Of a stretch of DNA of 64,000 bases, positions 1 through 9,050 are shown piece by piece; the stretch's first letter is position 1, and each line of letters opens with the position of its first letter. The notes under the pieces were generated by a model. That model searched no databases and was not told the DNA's origin. It saw nothing but the letters and a program-made list of their open reading frames with translations. The position numbers and the translations under genes were made by a program. Origin of the DNA: Marinifilum sp. D714 (GTDB lineage: Bacteria > Bacteroidota > Bacteroidia > Bacteroidales > Marinifilaceae); NCBI RefSeq assembly GCF_030851345.1, contig NZ_JALPNU010000003.1, positions 186,001 through 250,000 on the forward strand, written 5' to 3'.

Positions 1-728
1 CTTTGGGGGTGGAAAGTCATCATAATTTGATTTGGCAATTCATTATTATCGAGTGCTTTAATGATGCTAAAAGAGGATTTATAAACCATTCCATTCGCAT
101 TCCATATTTTCTGATATTTTTTTACTTTATCTCTTACACTTACATTGAATCCATTCCAGCACCTACCAGTATCCGTTAAATAAAATACTTTGCTAAAGTC
201 AATATCAAAATATGGTTCTCCTATAATTCCAAAAGCTGAATAATGAAATTTCTTCCACAAATCTTTACTATCGTATACGGACGTGGGACTTCCATGCATA
301 CATATTGTTTCTACAGGAACAATACATCTTAATCGGTTCAACTGATTTTTAAAATCCAATAATGCAAGATCCAAAATATCACTTGAATTATTTTCATGAT
401 GAAGCGACAGAGCAACTTTAGCAACAACTGCCAAGTTCTCATAATGATAACCTATTTCGTGTCCTAGGTTCGAAATTTCCTTTATTATTCTTTCATCCCA
501 GCTCCCCCTAACAGATCGAAAATAATAACTCCCTTTTATGCCCAAATTAGATTGAATACGAGCAAATCTCAATGAATTTTCAGGTAATTTATCTACATCA
601 TTCCGCAGAATTACTACTTTTTGCTGAGGACTTTTTAAATAGTCACAGAATGGTTGAAACTGATAACCTTTTTCCTCAAATTTTGCAAGTAGTTTCAGGT
701 ATGTATCTATAGTAAAGTCGAATTGCAA
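1..728 (-). CDS. Polysaccharide deacetylase-like (NodB-fold) protein, 3' part outside the window
   Basis: An open minus-strand frame runs off the left edge; 242 codons are visible. The frame has no ATG near its start. A TTG at 728-726 gives the N-terminus MQFDFTIDTYLKLL, and an in-frame TGA lies just upstream at 740-738, so TTG is the best start. The protein has the scattered metal-site pattern of NodB-like deacetylases: RNDVD near residue 40, GHEIGYHYEN near residue 90, a CMHGSP segment and TFHPQ at the window edge. Such WbmS/NodB-like genes are common in Bacteroidota glycan clusters, where they are thought to trim or deacetylate a sugar. It lies 72 bp downstream of the acyltransferase gene on the same strand, so it is probably the continuation of the polysaccharide operon. 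The exact substrate cannot be told. Confidence 0.6.
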   Translation of the reverse strand, partial: MQFDFTIDTYLKLLAKFEEKGYQFQPFCDYLKSPQQKVVILRNDVDKLPENSLRFARIQSNLGIKGSYYFRSVRGSWDERIIKEISNLGHEIGYHYENLAVVAKVALSLHHENNSSDILDLALLDFKNQLNRLRCIVPVETICMHGSPTSVYDSKDLWKKFHYSAFGIIGEPYFDIDFSKVFYLTDTGRCWNGFNVSVRDKVKKYQKIWNANGMVYKSSFSIIKALDNNELPNQIMMTFHPQ

Positions 729-800
729 AGTAAATAATCATTTACAAATAAAAAGCTCTAATTTTAAGAACAAAATAATAGTTATTAAGCCTAAATACAG

Positions 801-1865
801 TCATATTTTTTTAAGTAACAACTTTCGTCTCATGAAAAATGCTACTTTAACAAAGTAAAAAAGCAGAGGTTGATGTATTTTTTGATATCTACCTGGATTG
901 TACAGCTTTCCTCCAAACCGTAATTTATTGGTCCTAACTCCGTAATCGGCATTTGGACTTCCTGCTCCTGCAAAATCATAAACTGAATAACCATTTTCTT
1001 TTCCCCATAAAAACAATTCCCAGTTTAGAAGATCATTTGCATTTTTAGAATAATACTCCTTTAGACCTCCTGCATAAGTAATATATAACACTTTCTTATA
1101 AGCTAAAACATAGCGAAAAGCAATGGTTTTGTCTTCCCAATTGGCCGTAAAAACAAGAAAGCGGGGATCAATCTGAAAATGAGCTTTGCAATTTTTAAAG
1201 AAATCGATGTTCGGACAAGGTAATTTTATCCGATTATATACTTTCAATAATATCTCATAAGTATTTCTCAGTTTACTTTCCGTCGTTTCCATCTTAACAG
1301 TCACCCCTTCTCGTATTGCTTTTCGAATGCTATGTCTTTTACTATTCTTTATATTTGACCAAATTTCTTCCTCGTCCTGATTCAAATCCAGCAAAATATT
1401 GAGATGGTCCAGATACTTGTAATTACATTTAAGAAAAACTGATTTATTGAATGAAGTATCACTCCAATTCCGAATTTGAGTAAAGAGTACTTTATCCTTA
1501 ATTAAGTCATTATATTCGTCCAAGATTAATTTCAAGACCTCCTTATCATTTTCCTCTATAAGTGGACCACCTCTTATAACGGCACGTCTCGAAAATATGC
1601 CCAAATTCCTTTTGGTTTCTTGCTGAATAACTGCCAGTAGTATTCCTTTTATTGATTCATCATCCATTACCACTATTAGAATGGGTACAAAACCTTCAGT
1701 TTCTTCAAACACAGCGTACATTTGTGGTGTTTGAAAAACATTCCCATGAGGATGATTACGAACAAATTCACTCCAGCATTTATGGTTTACCAAGCTGGCA
1801 TCATTAATTACTTTAAGCTTGGGACTACTTGTAAGGCTTTTATGTATCGTAGTATTTATCGCCAT
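801..1865 (-). CDS. FemAB/BioF2-like GNAT acyltransferase
   Basis: A 354-residue cytoplasmic protein with no signal peptide or membrane segment. The region around residues 175-195 (KRHSIRKAIREGVTV) and the C-terminal YDFAGAG and RTNKLRFGG motifs are typical of the double-GNAT FemAB/BioF2-like family (PF13480 type). These enzymes transfer amino acids or acyl groups onto cell-wall or polysaccharide intermediates. The start overlaps the end of the upstream glycosyltransferase by 26 bp, so the two are translationally coupled. In a polysaccharide cluster the likely job is to put an acyl or aminoacyl group on a sugar or lipid-linked repeat unit. The donor and acceptor cannot be deduced. The family call is firm, the function is inference. 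Confidence 0.8.
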   Translation of the reverse strand: MAINTTIHKSLTSSPKLKVINDASLVNHKCWSEFVRNHPHGNVFQTPQMYAVFEETEGFVPILIVVMDDESIKGILLAVIQQETKRNLGIFSRRAVIRGGPLIEENDKEVLKLILDEYNDLIKDKVLFTQIRNWSDTSFNKSVFLKCNYKYLDHLNILLDLNQDEEEIWSNIKNSKRHSIRKAIREGVTVKMETTESKLRNTYEILLKVYNRIKLPCPNIDFFKNCKAHFQIDPRFLVFTANWEDKTIAFRYVLAYKKVLYITYAGGLKEYYSKNANDLLNWELFLWGKENGYSVYDFAGAGSPNADYGVRTNKLRFGGKLYNPGRYQKIHQPLLFYFVKVAFFMRRKLLLKKI

Positions 1866-2964
1866 TTATAATAAACCTATTAAATACATTTTTATACTCT
1901 CGAGCTATTTGCGACCACAAGTATTTTTTCTTTAAGCAATCATATGCATTCACCGCATATTCCTTCATTTTATCAGGATTTTTTGAAGCAAACTCCATTT
2001 TTTCAGAAAGATCTTTAGCATCTTTTACCTTAAAGAAAAGAACCTCTTTATCATTGAAAATATCTCTGTTTTCAGGAATATCAGAACAAATAATGGGGAC
2101 GTTTAAAGCTGCAACTTCCAATAACATCATCGACATAGATTCATTCTCGGAAGGAAAGACAAAAAATTTGCTACCTGCAATCAATTCAAAGAGCCTTCTT
2201 TTATCCTTAATTAATCCAGTAAATTTTATTCCTCCAATTTTTTCCTGCCATTGCAACAACTTTTTCTCATAATCCGGGTTCTGCTTTAGATCTCCCATTA
2301 TAATGGCCTTTTCTTTTACTTTAAGTAAGTCAAGTGCTTCAAGAAATGTATGACAACCTTTATCAGGTAACATTCTTCCTGCAGCAAAGGATATGTAATT
2401 TTCTTTTTTCGATTCTATTTTTATGTCAGCATTGACACCATTCGGGATATACATTATTTTTTCCTCGGATATGAGTTCTCTCACCAAACGTTTATCTTTT
2501 AAAGAAACTGTAGTAATAAAATTGGCGTGTTTCAAAAAATATCGGTCCTCAAATTCAAAAAAGAACTTATAGCGTATCCATTTAGAGGTAAGAATCATTC
2601 CGTGAGTTGTAACTACGATTGGATACCGTAATTTTAGTAATGGAATTACAAAAGTGGCATCCCGATGATGCAAATGAATCAAATCAAATTTCTTAAATAG
2701 TAATGCATTCAATGCTGACCGGAGATAATATATAACTGCATTTATTTTCTTAAAAGGTAATTTCTTAAATACAATTTGAAAACAACTTTTCCAGTATCCG
2801 GATTTTAAATTGGTATGTGAACTAACGGAGTAAATTGTAAAATCAAACTCATCCGAAAGATGATTGATTATATTTTCTCCAACGGCAGCAGCTCCTCCAT
2901 AAGCTGGAAGACCTTTTAAGCCAATCACCCCAATTTTAGGTTTGGACACTTCTTTCATAAACAA
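1840..2964 (-). CDS. Glycosyltransferase family 4
   Basis: A 374-residue GT-B fold enzyme. The N-terminal acceptor domain opens with GVIGLKGLPAYGGAAAVGE, a glycine-rich loop shared with DUF1972-type rhamnosyltransferases. The C-terminal donor domain has GRMLPDKGCHTFLEAL and an E-x7-E motif in SENESMSMMLLEV, followed by PIICSDIPENRDIF. It should use a nucleotide-sugar donor to extend the lipid-linked repeat unit on the inner membrane face. Donor and linkage are unknown. Two in-frame ATGs (residues 1 and 3) are possible starts. The gene lies 8 bp after the preceding glycosyltransferase and overlaps the following acyltransferase, so it is part of one operon. Confidence 0.87.
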   Translation of the reverse strand: MFMKEVSKPKIGVIGLKGLPAYGGAAAVGENIINHLSDEFDFTIYSVSSHTNLKSGYWKSCFQIVFKKLPFKKINAVIYYLRSALNALLFKKFDLIHLHHRDATFVIPLLKLRYPIVVTTHGMILTSKWIRYKFFFEFEDRYFLKHANFITTVSLKDKRLVRELISEEKIMYIPNGVNADIKIESKKENYISFAAGRMLPDKGCHTFLEALDLLKVKEKAIIMGDLKQNPDYEKKLLQWQEKIGGIKFTGLIKDKRRLFELIAGSKFFVFPSENESMSMMLLEVAALNVPIICSDIPENRDIFNDKEVLFFKVKDAKDLSEKMEFASKNPDKMKEYAVNAYDCLKKKYLWSQIAREYKNVFNRFIINGDKYYDT

Positions 2965-2972
2965 TAATCAAA

Positions 2973-4133
2973 TCATGTAACCAGCTTAGCTGTTTTTTTA
3001 TAAAAATCTATTGTTTGTTCAGCAACAACCGCAGGATGAAACTTTTTGATTGCCTCTTCTTTCGCTTTTTGAGAAAAATCAGAATACGATACATCTCCAT
3101 TACAAAAGCATATTAAATACTTTTCGAGTTGCTCCACATCATTTGGCGGAAATATAAACCCAGTTTTATCACTTATCATCTCTGCAATTCCACCAACATT
3201 TGTTGCAATAACAGGCCTACCTGCCGCCAAGGCTTCCGCAATACTTACAGGTAAGGATTCCTGAAGGGAAGGCAAAACCATAAGGTCTGCGGTTTTGTAC
3301 AATTCCAGTATTTCATTCTGACTTTTCCAACCTAAGAAATCAACATTCATTGAAAGATTATTCTCCTCAACAAACTGCATTATCATATTTTTATAATCCT
3401 CGTTTGTAAAATCACCAACTATATCGAGATGAACTCCTGCAATTTTATTTTTCACTTTAGCAAGTGCTTTCAACAAACAGATGAGATTTTTGCGATAATT
3501 GATAACTCCAACGTACATGATTCTTTTTCCAAAATCTTTATGAGGTTCCAAGTCAAAAAATATTGGATTAACAGGATTGTAGATCAATTTGCCAGTATAA
3601 TTATTCTTTTTTAAGCCAAGCAAAAACTTCTCATTATAGTTGGAAATGAATATATAATTCATAAAGCTTGGAAAATAATGGCGTTCGATCACTTTTTTGA
3701 TCCAAAATTTAATCTTCCTTGCAATTGTATTCTGATAATTCAATTCCTCAGCCATAATACCATGCTGAGTAATAATCACATTCTTTTTGTTTAATCCTCT
3801 CAAACAAAATAATATTGGCGAACTTCCATGCAGATGTATAATATCAGGATTATAATTTTCGATTACTTCTCGAACACTTTTTTGCACATGAAACAAATAA
3901 TAGTACAAATCTCCTCCAATAAACTGCTTTTTAGGTATGTATTCAATGGTAATATGATCTTCGAGTTTTATTCTTTTTCTACTTTCTGTTTTTCCCACTG
4001 ATAGAATTAAAAAATTGACCTCCGGAAATTGTTTAAATCCTTTTAATAAATTAATAATCACAGCATCAACACCTCCTTTAATGGAATTCAAATCAAGAGG
4101 CAAAGAACTTATTATTAACACTTTCATTAGCAT
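2973..4133 (-). CDS. Glycosyltransferase family 4
   Basis: A 386-residue GT4-type glycosyltransferase. It shows the N-terminal GGVDAVIINLL glycine-rich loop, an HLHG/TQHGIM pair in the acceptor domain, and donor-domain motifs GVINYRKNLICLLKAL and E-x7-E in QESLPVSIAEALAAGRPVIATNVGG. Residues 1 and 3 are both Met (MLMKVLIISSLP); the later one may be the true start. No membrane segment is visible. It lies 28 bp after the polymerase gene and 8 bp before the next glycosyltransferase. It probably adds one sugar of the repeat unit; donor specificity cannot be read from the sequence. Confidence 0.88.
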   Translation of the reverse strand: MLMKVLIISSLPLDLNSIKGGVDAVIINLLKGFKQFPEVNFLILSVGKTESRKRIKLEDHITIEYIPKKQFIGGDLYYYLFHVQKSVREVIENYNPDIIHLHGSSPILFCLRGLNKKNVIITQHGIMAEELNYQNTIARKIKFWIKKVIERHYFPSFMNYIFISNYNEKFLLGLKKNNYTGKLIYNPVNPIFFDLEPHKDFGKRIMYVGVINYRKNLICLLKALAKVKNKIAGVHLDIVGDFTNEDYKNMIMQFVEENNLSMNVDFLGWKSQNEILELYKTADLMVLPSLQESLPVSIAEALAAGRPVIATNVGGIAEMISDKTGFIFPPNDVEQLEKYLICFCNGDVSYSDFSQKAKEEAIKKFHPAVVAEQTIDFYKKTAKLVT

Positions 4134-4161
4134 GATTATTTTACCATAGGTTTTTCACTCA

Positions 4162-5457
4162 TCAGAAAATTATCATTTTCGAAAAGTAGTTTGTTTTGTA
4201 TTTCTGATCGAGCAGTATTAAAGCAAGGATAACAAAGTACAAGCCTTTTAGGTACTCATATCTCAAAAATACATTTGAATAAATAATGGTATCCATAAAA
4301 AAAACAATTGTAAGTCCTAGAAAAGCCAGATAAATTGGATTACTTCTGTATTTGTTTAAAACCATGGCAAACAATCGCATGTAAAACAGCAAATAAACGA
4401 TGGTACCCAATAATCCTATCTGGAGCAGCAACCACACAAAGCCCATCCTTCCTCCATATCTAACACCATACTCATTCTTTATGGACCCCATGCGCACGTT
4501 ATATTTTGATTCTATTAATTTACCGGCACCATCACCCAATAACATTTGTTGTGGTTGAGATTCCAATGTATAATTGATAAAATATGCCAATCCATCTTTT
4601 CTTCTCATTTGGTATTTATCATTTGATTTGGAGCTGGTATAATTATCCACGTAAGTGATAATATAATTCAGATCAAAACTTCCCCAGTTGCTATGCTCTG
4701 GATTCAGAGTTTTATTTGTCCTGGCAGTGATATAAAAAACTGCTACTCCAATTATACAAGCTAAACTAATCTTACTCCATAAATTCGAAACCTGCCTGGT
4801 ACTTTCAAGCTTCACAAACAAAATAGCGACTAGTAATAGGATTATAGGTACAAAAAAAAGAATAGCTCTTTTATTTCCTACAATTCCCATAAGACTAAAA
4901 AGGAAGATGAAAATCAGGTATTTGCTCTTATTTTTAAATAAATACAGGCAGAATAATATCGTGATTATAAACAATGGAAATATAGTTGAAACACTTCCTG
5001 CATTAATTGATAAAGTACCTATTCCTCCATGTTCGGTTTGTCCGATTAATACATATTTAATAAGTATAGCTGGTATTTGAATTAAGACAAGTATTTTAAT
5101 AAAGGTGATTACTTTTTTTATGATGAGAAAATTGGTCTCGTTATATAGTATGAGAAAATAGAAATAAGATAAACTTGTATAAACAAGAAAATAAAGCAAC
5201 GAAAAATAATCAATACCGTTAATTAAAGAACTGATTAATGATATTCCCATAAATCCAAAATACCACCATACAAAAGGATATTTCAATTCATTTCCTTTAG
5301 CAATAAAGCTGTATACCAACAGTAACACCGCAAGAAATGGAATTCCCAGTTTGTATATTCCAGAATCCAATCCTAAGAGTTGTACTAAACCAGTACCAAA
5401 TATTAAAATCCAATATAAATAATGAATATAAAGCCTAAGCATCGGATACAAATGCAT
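4162..5457 (-). CDS. O-antigen polymerase/ligase-like membrane protein (Wzy type)
   Basis: A 431-residue hydrophobic protein with about ten to twelve predicted membrane segments and one large polar loop near residues 250-345 (EHSNWGSFDLNYI to EYGVRYGGRMGF). This layout is that of Wzy polymerases and WaaL-like ligases. Sequence similarity in this group is very low, so the call rests on topology and place. Its position among glycosyltransferases, with a Wzx flippase in the same operon, favours Wzy, which joins lipid-linked repeat units at the periplasmic face. The start overlaps the end of the upstream glycosyltransferase by 23 bp. A ligase cannot be excluded. Confidence 0.75.
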   Translation of the reverse strand: MHLYPMLRLYIHYLYWILIFGTGLVQLLGLDSGIYKLGIPFLAVLLLVYSFIAKGNELKYPFVWWYFGFMGISLISSLINGIDYFSLLYFLVYTSLSYFYFLILYNETNFLIIKKVITFIKILVLIQIPAILIKYVLIGQTEHGGIGTLSINAGSVSTIFPLFIITILFCLYLFKNKSKYLIFIFLFSLMGIVGNKRAILFFVPIILLLVAILFVKLESTRQVSNLWSKISLACIIGVAVFYITARTNKTLNPEHSNWGSFDLNYIITYVDNYTSSKSNDKYQMRRKDGLAYFINYTLESQPQQMLLGDGAGKLIESKYNVRMGSIKNEYGVRYGGRMGFVWLLLQIGLLGTIVYLLFYMRLFAMVLNKYRSNPIYLAFLGLTIVFFMDTIIYSNVFLRYEYLKGLYFVILALILLDQKYKTNYFSKMIIF

Positions 5458-6514
5458 TTAAATAAGGTCTTAAATTTCTATTCACGATCTTATTCCAAGT
5501 GTAATTTTCTAATGAGTTTACAATTGAATCATGATTATAGTTTGATCTATTCTGATAATATTTTTCCAGAGCATCATAGAATGAATCGGATGTATCCTGA
5601 CATAAAATACCATTATCTTCATTTATTAAATTGGAATTTTCGTAAGTAGCCGTCCCAATACAAACCATTCCAGCCAGAATATATTCAAAAGTTTTTGTTG
5701 GTGGCTGAAAATTAAAATATGGTGTAATTGGAATATAACAAACACCTATATTTGACTCCCTGTAATAATCCTGAATTTCATCAAAGTTTTTACGACCATG
5801 AAATTTTACAATCTCAGAAAGATTTAAGTCTTGAATTGTTTGGCGAAGCAATTCTTCTTCTTGAAATGATCCAAATCCAAATATATTGTATGAACATTCA
5901 ATCTTAGCATTGTATTTCTTATAAAATTTAGAAAATCCAACAACTGATTCATGTAACTTCCTGTGATTTAATGTACCTACATACAATAGTTTTATAGAGT
6001 CGTATCCAGAATTACTATCCTGTAATATTTCTGCTCCTAAAGGCAAGTAATGGCATTTTGAAGGATTAATAGCAAGATGTTTAATCAATCCACTAGATAT
6101 AATCGTAATGTGATCAAAGAAATAAGACTCAAATCGAAGCAGCCAATTTTGAAACCAATTAACTAGTGGGTTTTCTTTAACAGATCCTGTTCTGATATCC
6201 ATAATCAAAGATTTATTCCCTGATAACAATGTAAGCAAGAAGCAAAACTTAAAACTATAAGTGAAAATAATATGATAATCAGAATAAATTACCTCTTTTG
6301 CAACAAACTTCAGCCATCTTAAATATCTCAAGAATCGATTTCCTTTAAGAGGCACATACTTTATTTGAACACCAGGAAGGACTTTCTTTTCTAATCCCTC
6401 ATCAAAACAAAGAAATGTAATCGAAAAATCCTGTTTTAAGTATTTACAGTAATAGTAATAATCGGTAAGGTACCCAAATTGCCCAGGAGAAATAAGTAAT
6501 AATTTCTTTTTCAT
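5435..6514 (-). CDS. Glycosyltransferase, GT-B fold (GT4-like)
   Basis: A 359-residue soluble glycosyltransferase. The N-terminus (LLISPGQFGYLTDYYYY) and donor-domain motifs LPLGAE, GTLNHRKLHESVVGF and PPTKTFEYILAGMVCIG fit GT-B enzymes of the GT4 group. The usual E-x7-E is incomplete: the second glutamate (FEYILAG) is present, but the first position is occupied by a PPT segment. That pattern is seen in a GT4 subgroup in polysaccharide clusters. It sits 21 bp downstream of another GT4 gene and overlaps the Wzy-like gene. It most likely adds a sugar to the repeat unit. Confidence 0.82.
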   Translation of the reverse strand: MKKKLLLISPGQFGYLTDYYYYCKYLKQDFSITFLCFDEGLEKKVLPGVQIKYVPLKGNRFLRYLRWLKFVAKEVIYSDYHIIFTYSFKFCFLLTLLSGNKSLIMDIRTGSVKENPLVNWFQNWLLRFESYFFDHITIISSGLIKHLAINPSKCHYLPLGAEILQDSNSGYDSIKLLYVGTLNHRKLHESVVGFSKFYKKYNAKIECSYNIFGFGSFQEEELLRQTIQDLNLSEIVKFHGRKNFDEIQDYYRESNIGVCYIPITPYFNFQPPTKTFEYILAGMVCIGTATYENSNLINEDNGILCQDTSDSFYDALEKYYQNRSNYNHDSIVNSLENYTWNKIVNRNLRPYLNAFVSDA

Positions 6515-6535
6515 TGGAAAAAATTAATGGGAATT

Positions 6536-7654
6536 TTAGACTGTTTTTTCATACAATTCTTCGTAGGCGGAAATCATTTTCTCTTGTGAAAAATGCTCTG
6601 CAATTATTCTTCTTCCCTCCTTACCTAATTCTTTCATTTGCTTTTTATCACCAGCCAGTTCAATAATGCTTTCTGATATTTCCTCAATTCTATGCAAACT
6701 TGTAATTTTTGCACAATTGCCTTTTTCTGTAATCTCTTTAAAAACTGGTATATCAGAAATAACCACTGGTAATTCACAACTCATCATCTCCAACAATGCA
6801 AGTGCCAAGCCCTCGTAGGTTGATTGAAAAAGACCAATATCAGCCTGATGTAAATATTTTACAACATTGTTGGTTACACCTAAAAATCTAACATTATCAA
6901 GAATCTGATTTTCTTCGCAATATTCTTTCAAATTTTCTTCGACTCCTGCACCAATGAAACACATTTTAAAATTTGGGTATTTCTCTTTTAAAGCTGGTAA
7001 CGAACGAACCATATCCCAATGGTTTTTGGCTTTTAAAAAGCGACCAACATGAACAATTACCGGGTAATTTAAACCAACATCTTGCTTGTTCCCAATCGGA
7101 TTAAAATAATTCAAGTCAACACCATTGTTAATTTTTATCGGATTCAAAATCTTTAATTTTTGCCGAATCATTTTTCTCACTTCTTCACTTACACAAACCA
7201 ATCTGAAATTTAAAAGCTTATATGTCCATTTCTCCACATTTCTATCAATTTTTGAAAACCAATAAGACGATTTATAGTGTCCTCCAGAAGTATGAATTGT
7301 TGCAATTCGATTCTTAATACCTAAGCCAATAATTGTAAGTAGTAAATAGGTTCCCACCCCCCACAAATGAGAGTGAATGGTATAGGGATTAATACTCTTT
7401 ACTATTTTCCTAAACTTAAGAAATACCTTTGGTGAAAAAATCCAATATCTTGATTTTAATGGCACCCCCAAGGATATAACTTTAACTTTCTCTTGATTCT
7501 GCAACTTCTTAAGCAAAGGAGCTTCATCAAAAATTGTGATGATATAAGCTTCAAATTTTTCCCTATTGATGTTGGAACTAATATTTAGACAAACATTCTC
7601 GGCTCCAGCTACACTTAGAGAATAAATTACGCTAACCACCTTTTTCATATTCAA
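6536..7654 (-). CDS. Glycosyltransferase family 4
   Basis: A 372-residue GT4 enzyme. It has the N-terminal motif SLSVAGAENVCLNIS, the acceptor-domain HSHLWGVG, then NNGVDLNYFNP, GRFLKAKNHWDMVRSLPAL and a complete E-x7-E in YEGLALALLEMMSCELPVVIS. This is the most canonical of the four glycosyltransferases. Residues 1 and 3 are both Met, so the start is uncertain by two codons. It is the first glycosyltransferase after the flippase in transcription order, 43 bp downstream. Whether it acts first on the lipid carrier cannot be told; no initiating phosphoglycosyl transferase is visible in the window. Confidence 0.88.
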   Translation of the reverse strand: MNMKKVVSVIYSLSVAGAENVCLNISSNINREKFEAYIITIFDEAPLLKKLQNQEKVKVISLGVPLKSRYWIFSPKVFLKFRKIVKSINPYTIHSHLWGVGTYLLLTIIGLGIKNRIATIHTSGGHYKSSYWFSKIDRNVEKWTYKLLNFRLVCVSEEVRKMIRQKLKILNPIKINNGVDLNYFNPIGNKQDVGLNYPVIVHVGRFLKAKNHWDMVRSLPALKEKYPNFKMCFIGAGVEENLKEYCEENQILDNVRFLGVTNNVVKYLHQADIGLFQSTYEGLALALLEMMSCELPVVISDIPVFKEITEKGNCAKITSLHRIEEISESIIELAGDKKQMKELGKEGRRIIAEHFSQEKMISAYEELYEKTV

Positions 7655-7697
7655 AAAATCTGAATGTTTAAATATTGAAATACTTGCTTAAAATCAA

Positions 7698-9017
7698 TCA
7701 ACTTGTACTTAATTTTGGTATCGTTATAAGATCTAGTTTTTTATTAGTTAGGTAAAGTTTCGAAAGTATTACCATTGATATTTGAATTAATTGAGCGATA
7801 AAAACAATTTCGAATCCAACACTGCTGCTAAACAAGTATATCAAGGATAAATAAAGCAATGACAAGACTATAATTATGTAGAGAACCTGCCTGTGGTATC
7901 CCAGAAAATTGGTTACCGGATGAATTCCCATAAATACAATACCTACAAATAAGTTAAAGATGGCAAAATCGAGATAATAGATATATTGCAAATATTCTTT
8001 GCTAAAAACCAATTCTACAATCAGTTCATCTAATAGCACGAACACTCCAAACCCTATACCTAGCAAAATGCTTAAAAAAAGAAATGATTTTAATAGGTTA
8101 GATCGAAGTTCCTTGAGTTTATTTTCTGCAATAAATTCGCTAACTATTGGTGATATGGTTATAGATAAAGGGCCAGCAAGTCTATTTATTAAACCTACAA
8201 CCACTTTTATCATTTTAAAACATCCCGCATAACTAACACCAAAAAAGCCTGATACTATTAAGACATCCGCTTGGAAAATAATGGTATCAAATGATGAAAT
8301 AAAATTGGTATACAATGAGAAATCAAAGATATCTTTATATTTCTCTTTAATCAGACTGATTTTCTTGTTTAAAAAGCGATGCAGAGCGTCCTCTTTTAAT
8401 ACATTGTAAAAACTCTTATTTAATACGATATCGTACGTTACTTCTGCTAAAACGAAAGCAACAATTATATAGACAAATCCAAGATTCATCCAAAGAACAA
8501 GCATGACCAAAGATAACTTTACAAATCCTGCAATTACTTGTGATTTAAAGAATAAGTGATACTTATCGAGAACCCTCAAGTATCCTGTTGCGGTTCCATT
8601 TAGTTTTGTTAAAATACTAAGCAAATGAATTTGTGCACAATGCTTATAAATCTCAGGTAAATTAATGGTTTGGTAGATTAATTCCAGAAGTCCAATCCCA
8701 AAAACAAAAGCGATAATGGCTGTTATAAAATCGAGACGAAAAGAATACTTCAGCAAGGATTGAACAATCTCAGAAGTGTTCTTGATCCGAGGGTAATATT
8801 TAATAATTGTTTGCCAAGTTTGGAAATTTAGTAAAGTTCCAACCGTTAATGTGTAAGATTGAATAATTCCAATAACTCCAAACTCCTCTATACTGATTTT
8901 TTTGGCAATTACAACCAATACAATAAAACCAAGAAAGGAAGCTATCGCATTTGATGAAAATAGAATTCCACTTCCAGCTAAAATCTTCCTATATATTTTA
9001 ACTTTTTCCCCGTTCAA
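7698..9017 (-). CDS. wzx: Oligosaccharide flippase (Wzx/RfbX family, MOP superfamily)
   Basis: A 439-residue integral membrane protein with about twelve or more hydrophobic helices and short loops. The N-terminal segment (SGILFSSNAIASFLGFIVLVV, then KKISIEEFGVIGII) is typical of PF01943/PF13440 polysaccharide exporters. Such proteins move undecaprenyl-linked repeat units across the inner membrane for Wzy-dependent polymerisation. It stands between the sugar-nucleotide module and the glycosyltransferases, 33 bp after the dehydrogenase gene. Length is normal for the family. Substrate specificity is not visible. Confidence 0.88.
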   Translation of the reverse strand: MNGEKVKIYRKILAGSGILFSSNAIASFLGFIVLVVIAKKISIEEFGVIGIIQSYTLTVGTLLNFQTWQTIIKYYPRIKNTSEIVQSLLKYSFRLDFITAIIAFVFGIGLLELIYQTINLPEIYKHCAQIHLLSILTKLNGTATGYLRVLDKYHLFFKSQVIAGFVKLSLVMLVLWMNLGFVYIIVAFVLAEVTYDIVLNKSFYNVLKEDALHRFLNKKISLIKEKYKDIFDFSLYTNFISSFDTIIFQADVLIVSGFFGVSYAGCFKMIKVVVGLINRLAGPLSITISPIVSEFIAENKLKELRSNLLKSFLFLSILLGIGFGVFVLLDELIVELVFSKEYLQYIYYLDFAIFNLFVGIVFMGIHPVTNFLGYHRQVLYIIIVLSLLYLSLIYLFSSSVGFEIVFIAQLIQISMVILSKLYLTNKKLDLITIPKLSTS

Positions 9018-9050
9018 GAGTTAGCATTTATATGGTTAGCATTATCTTGG

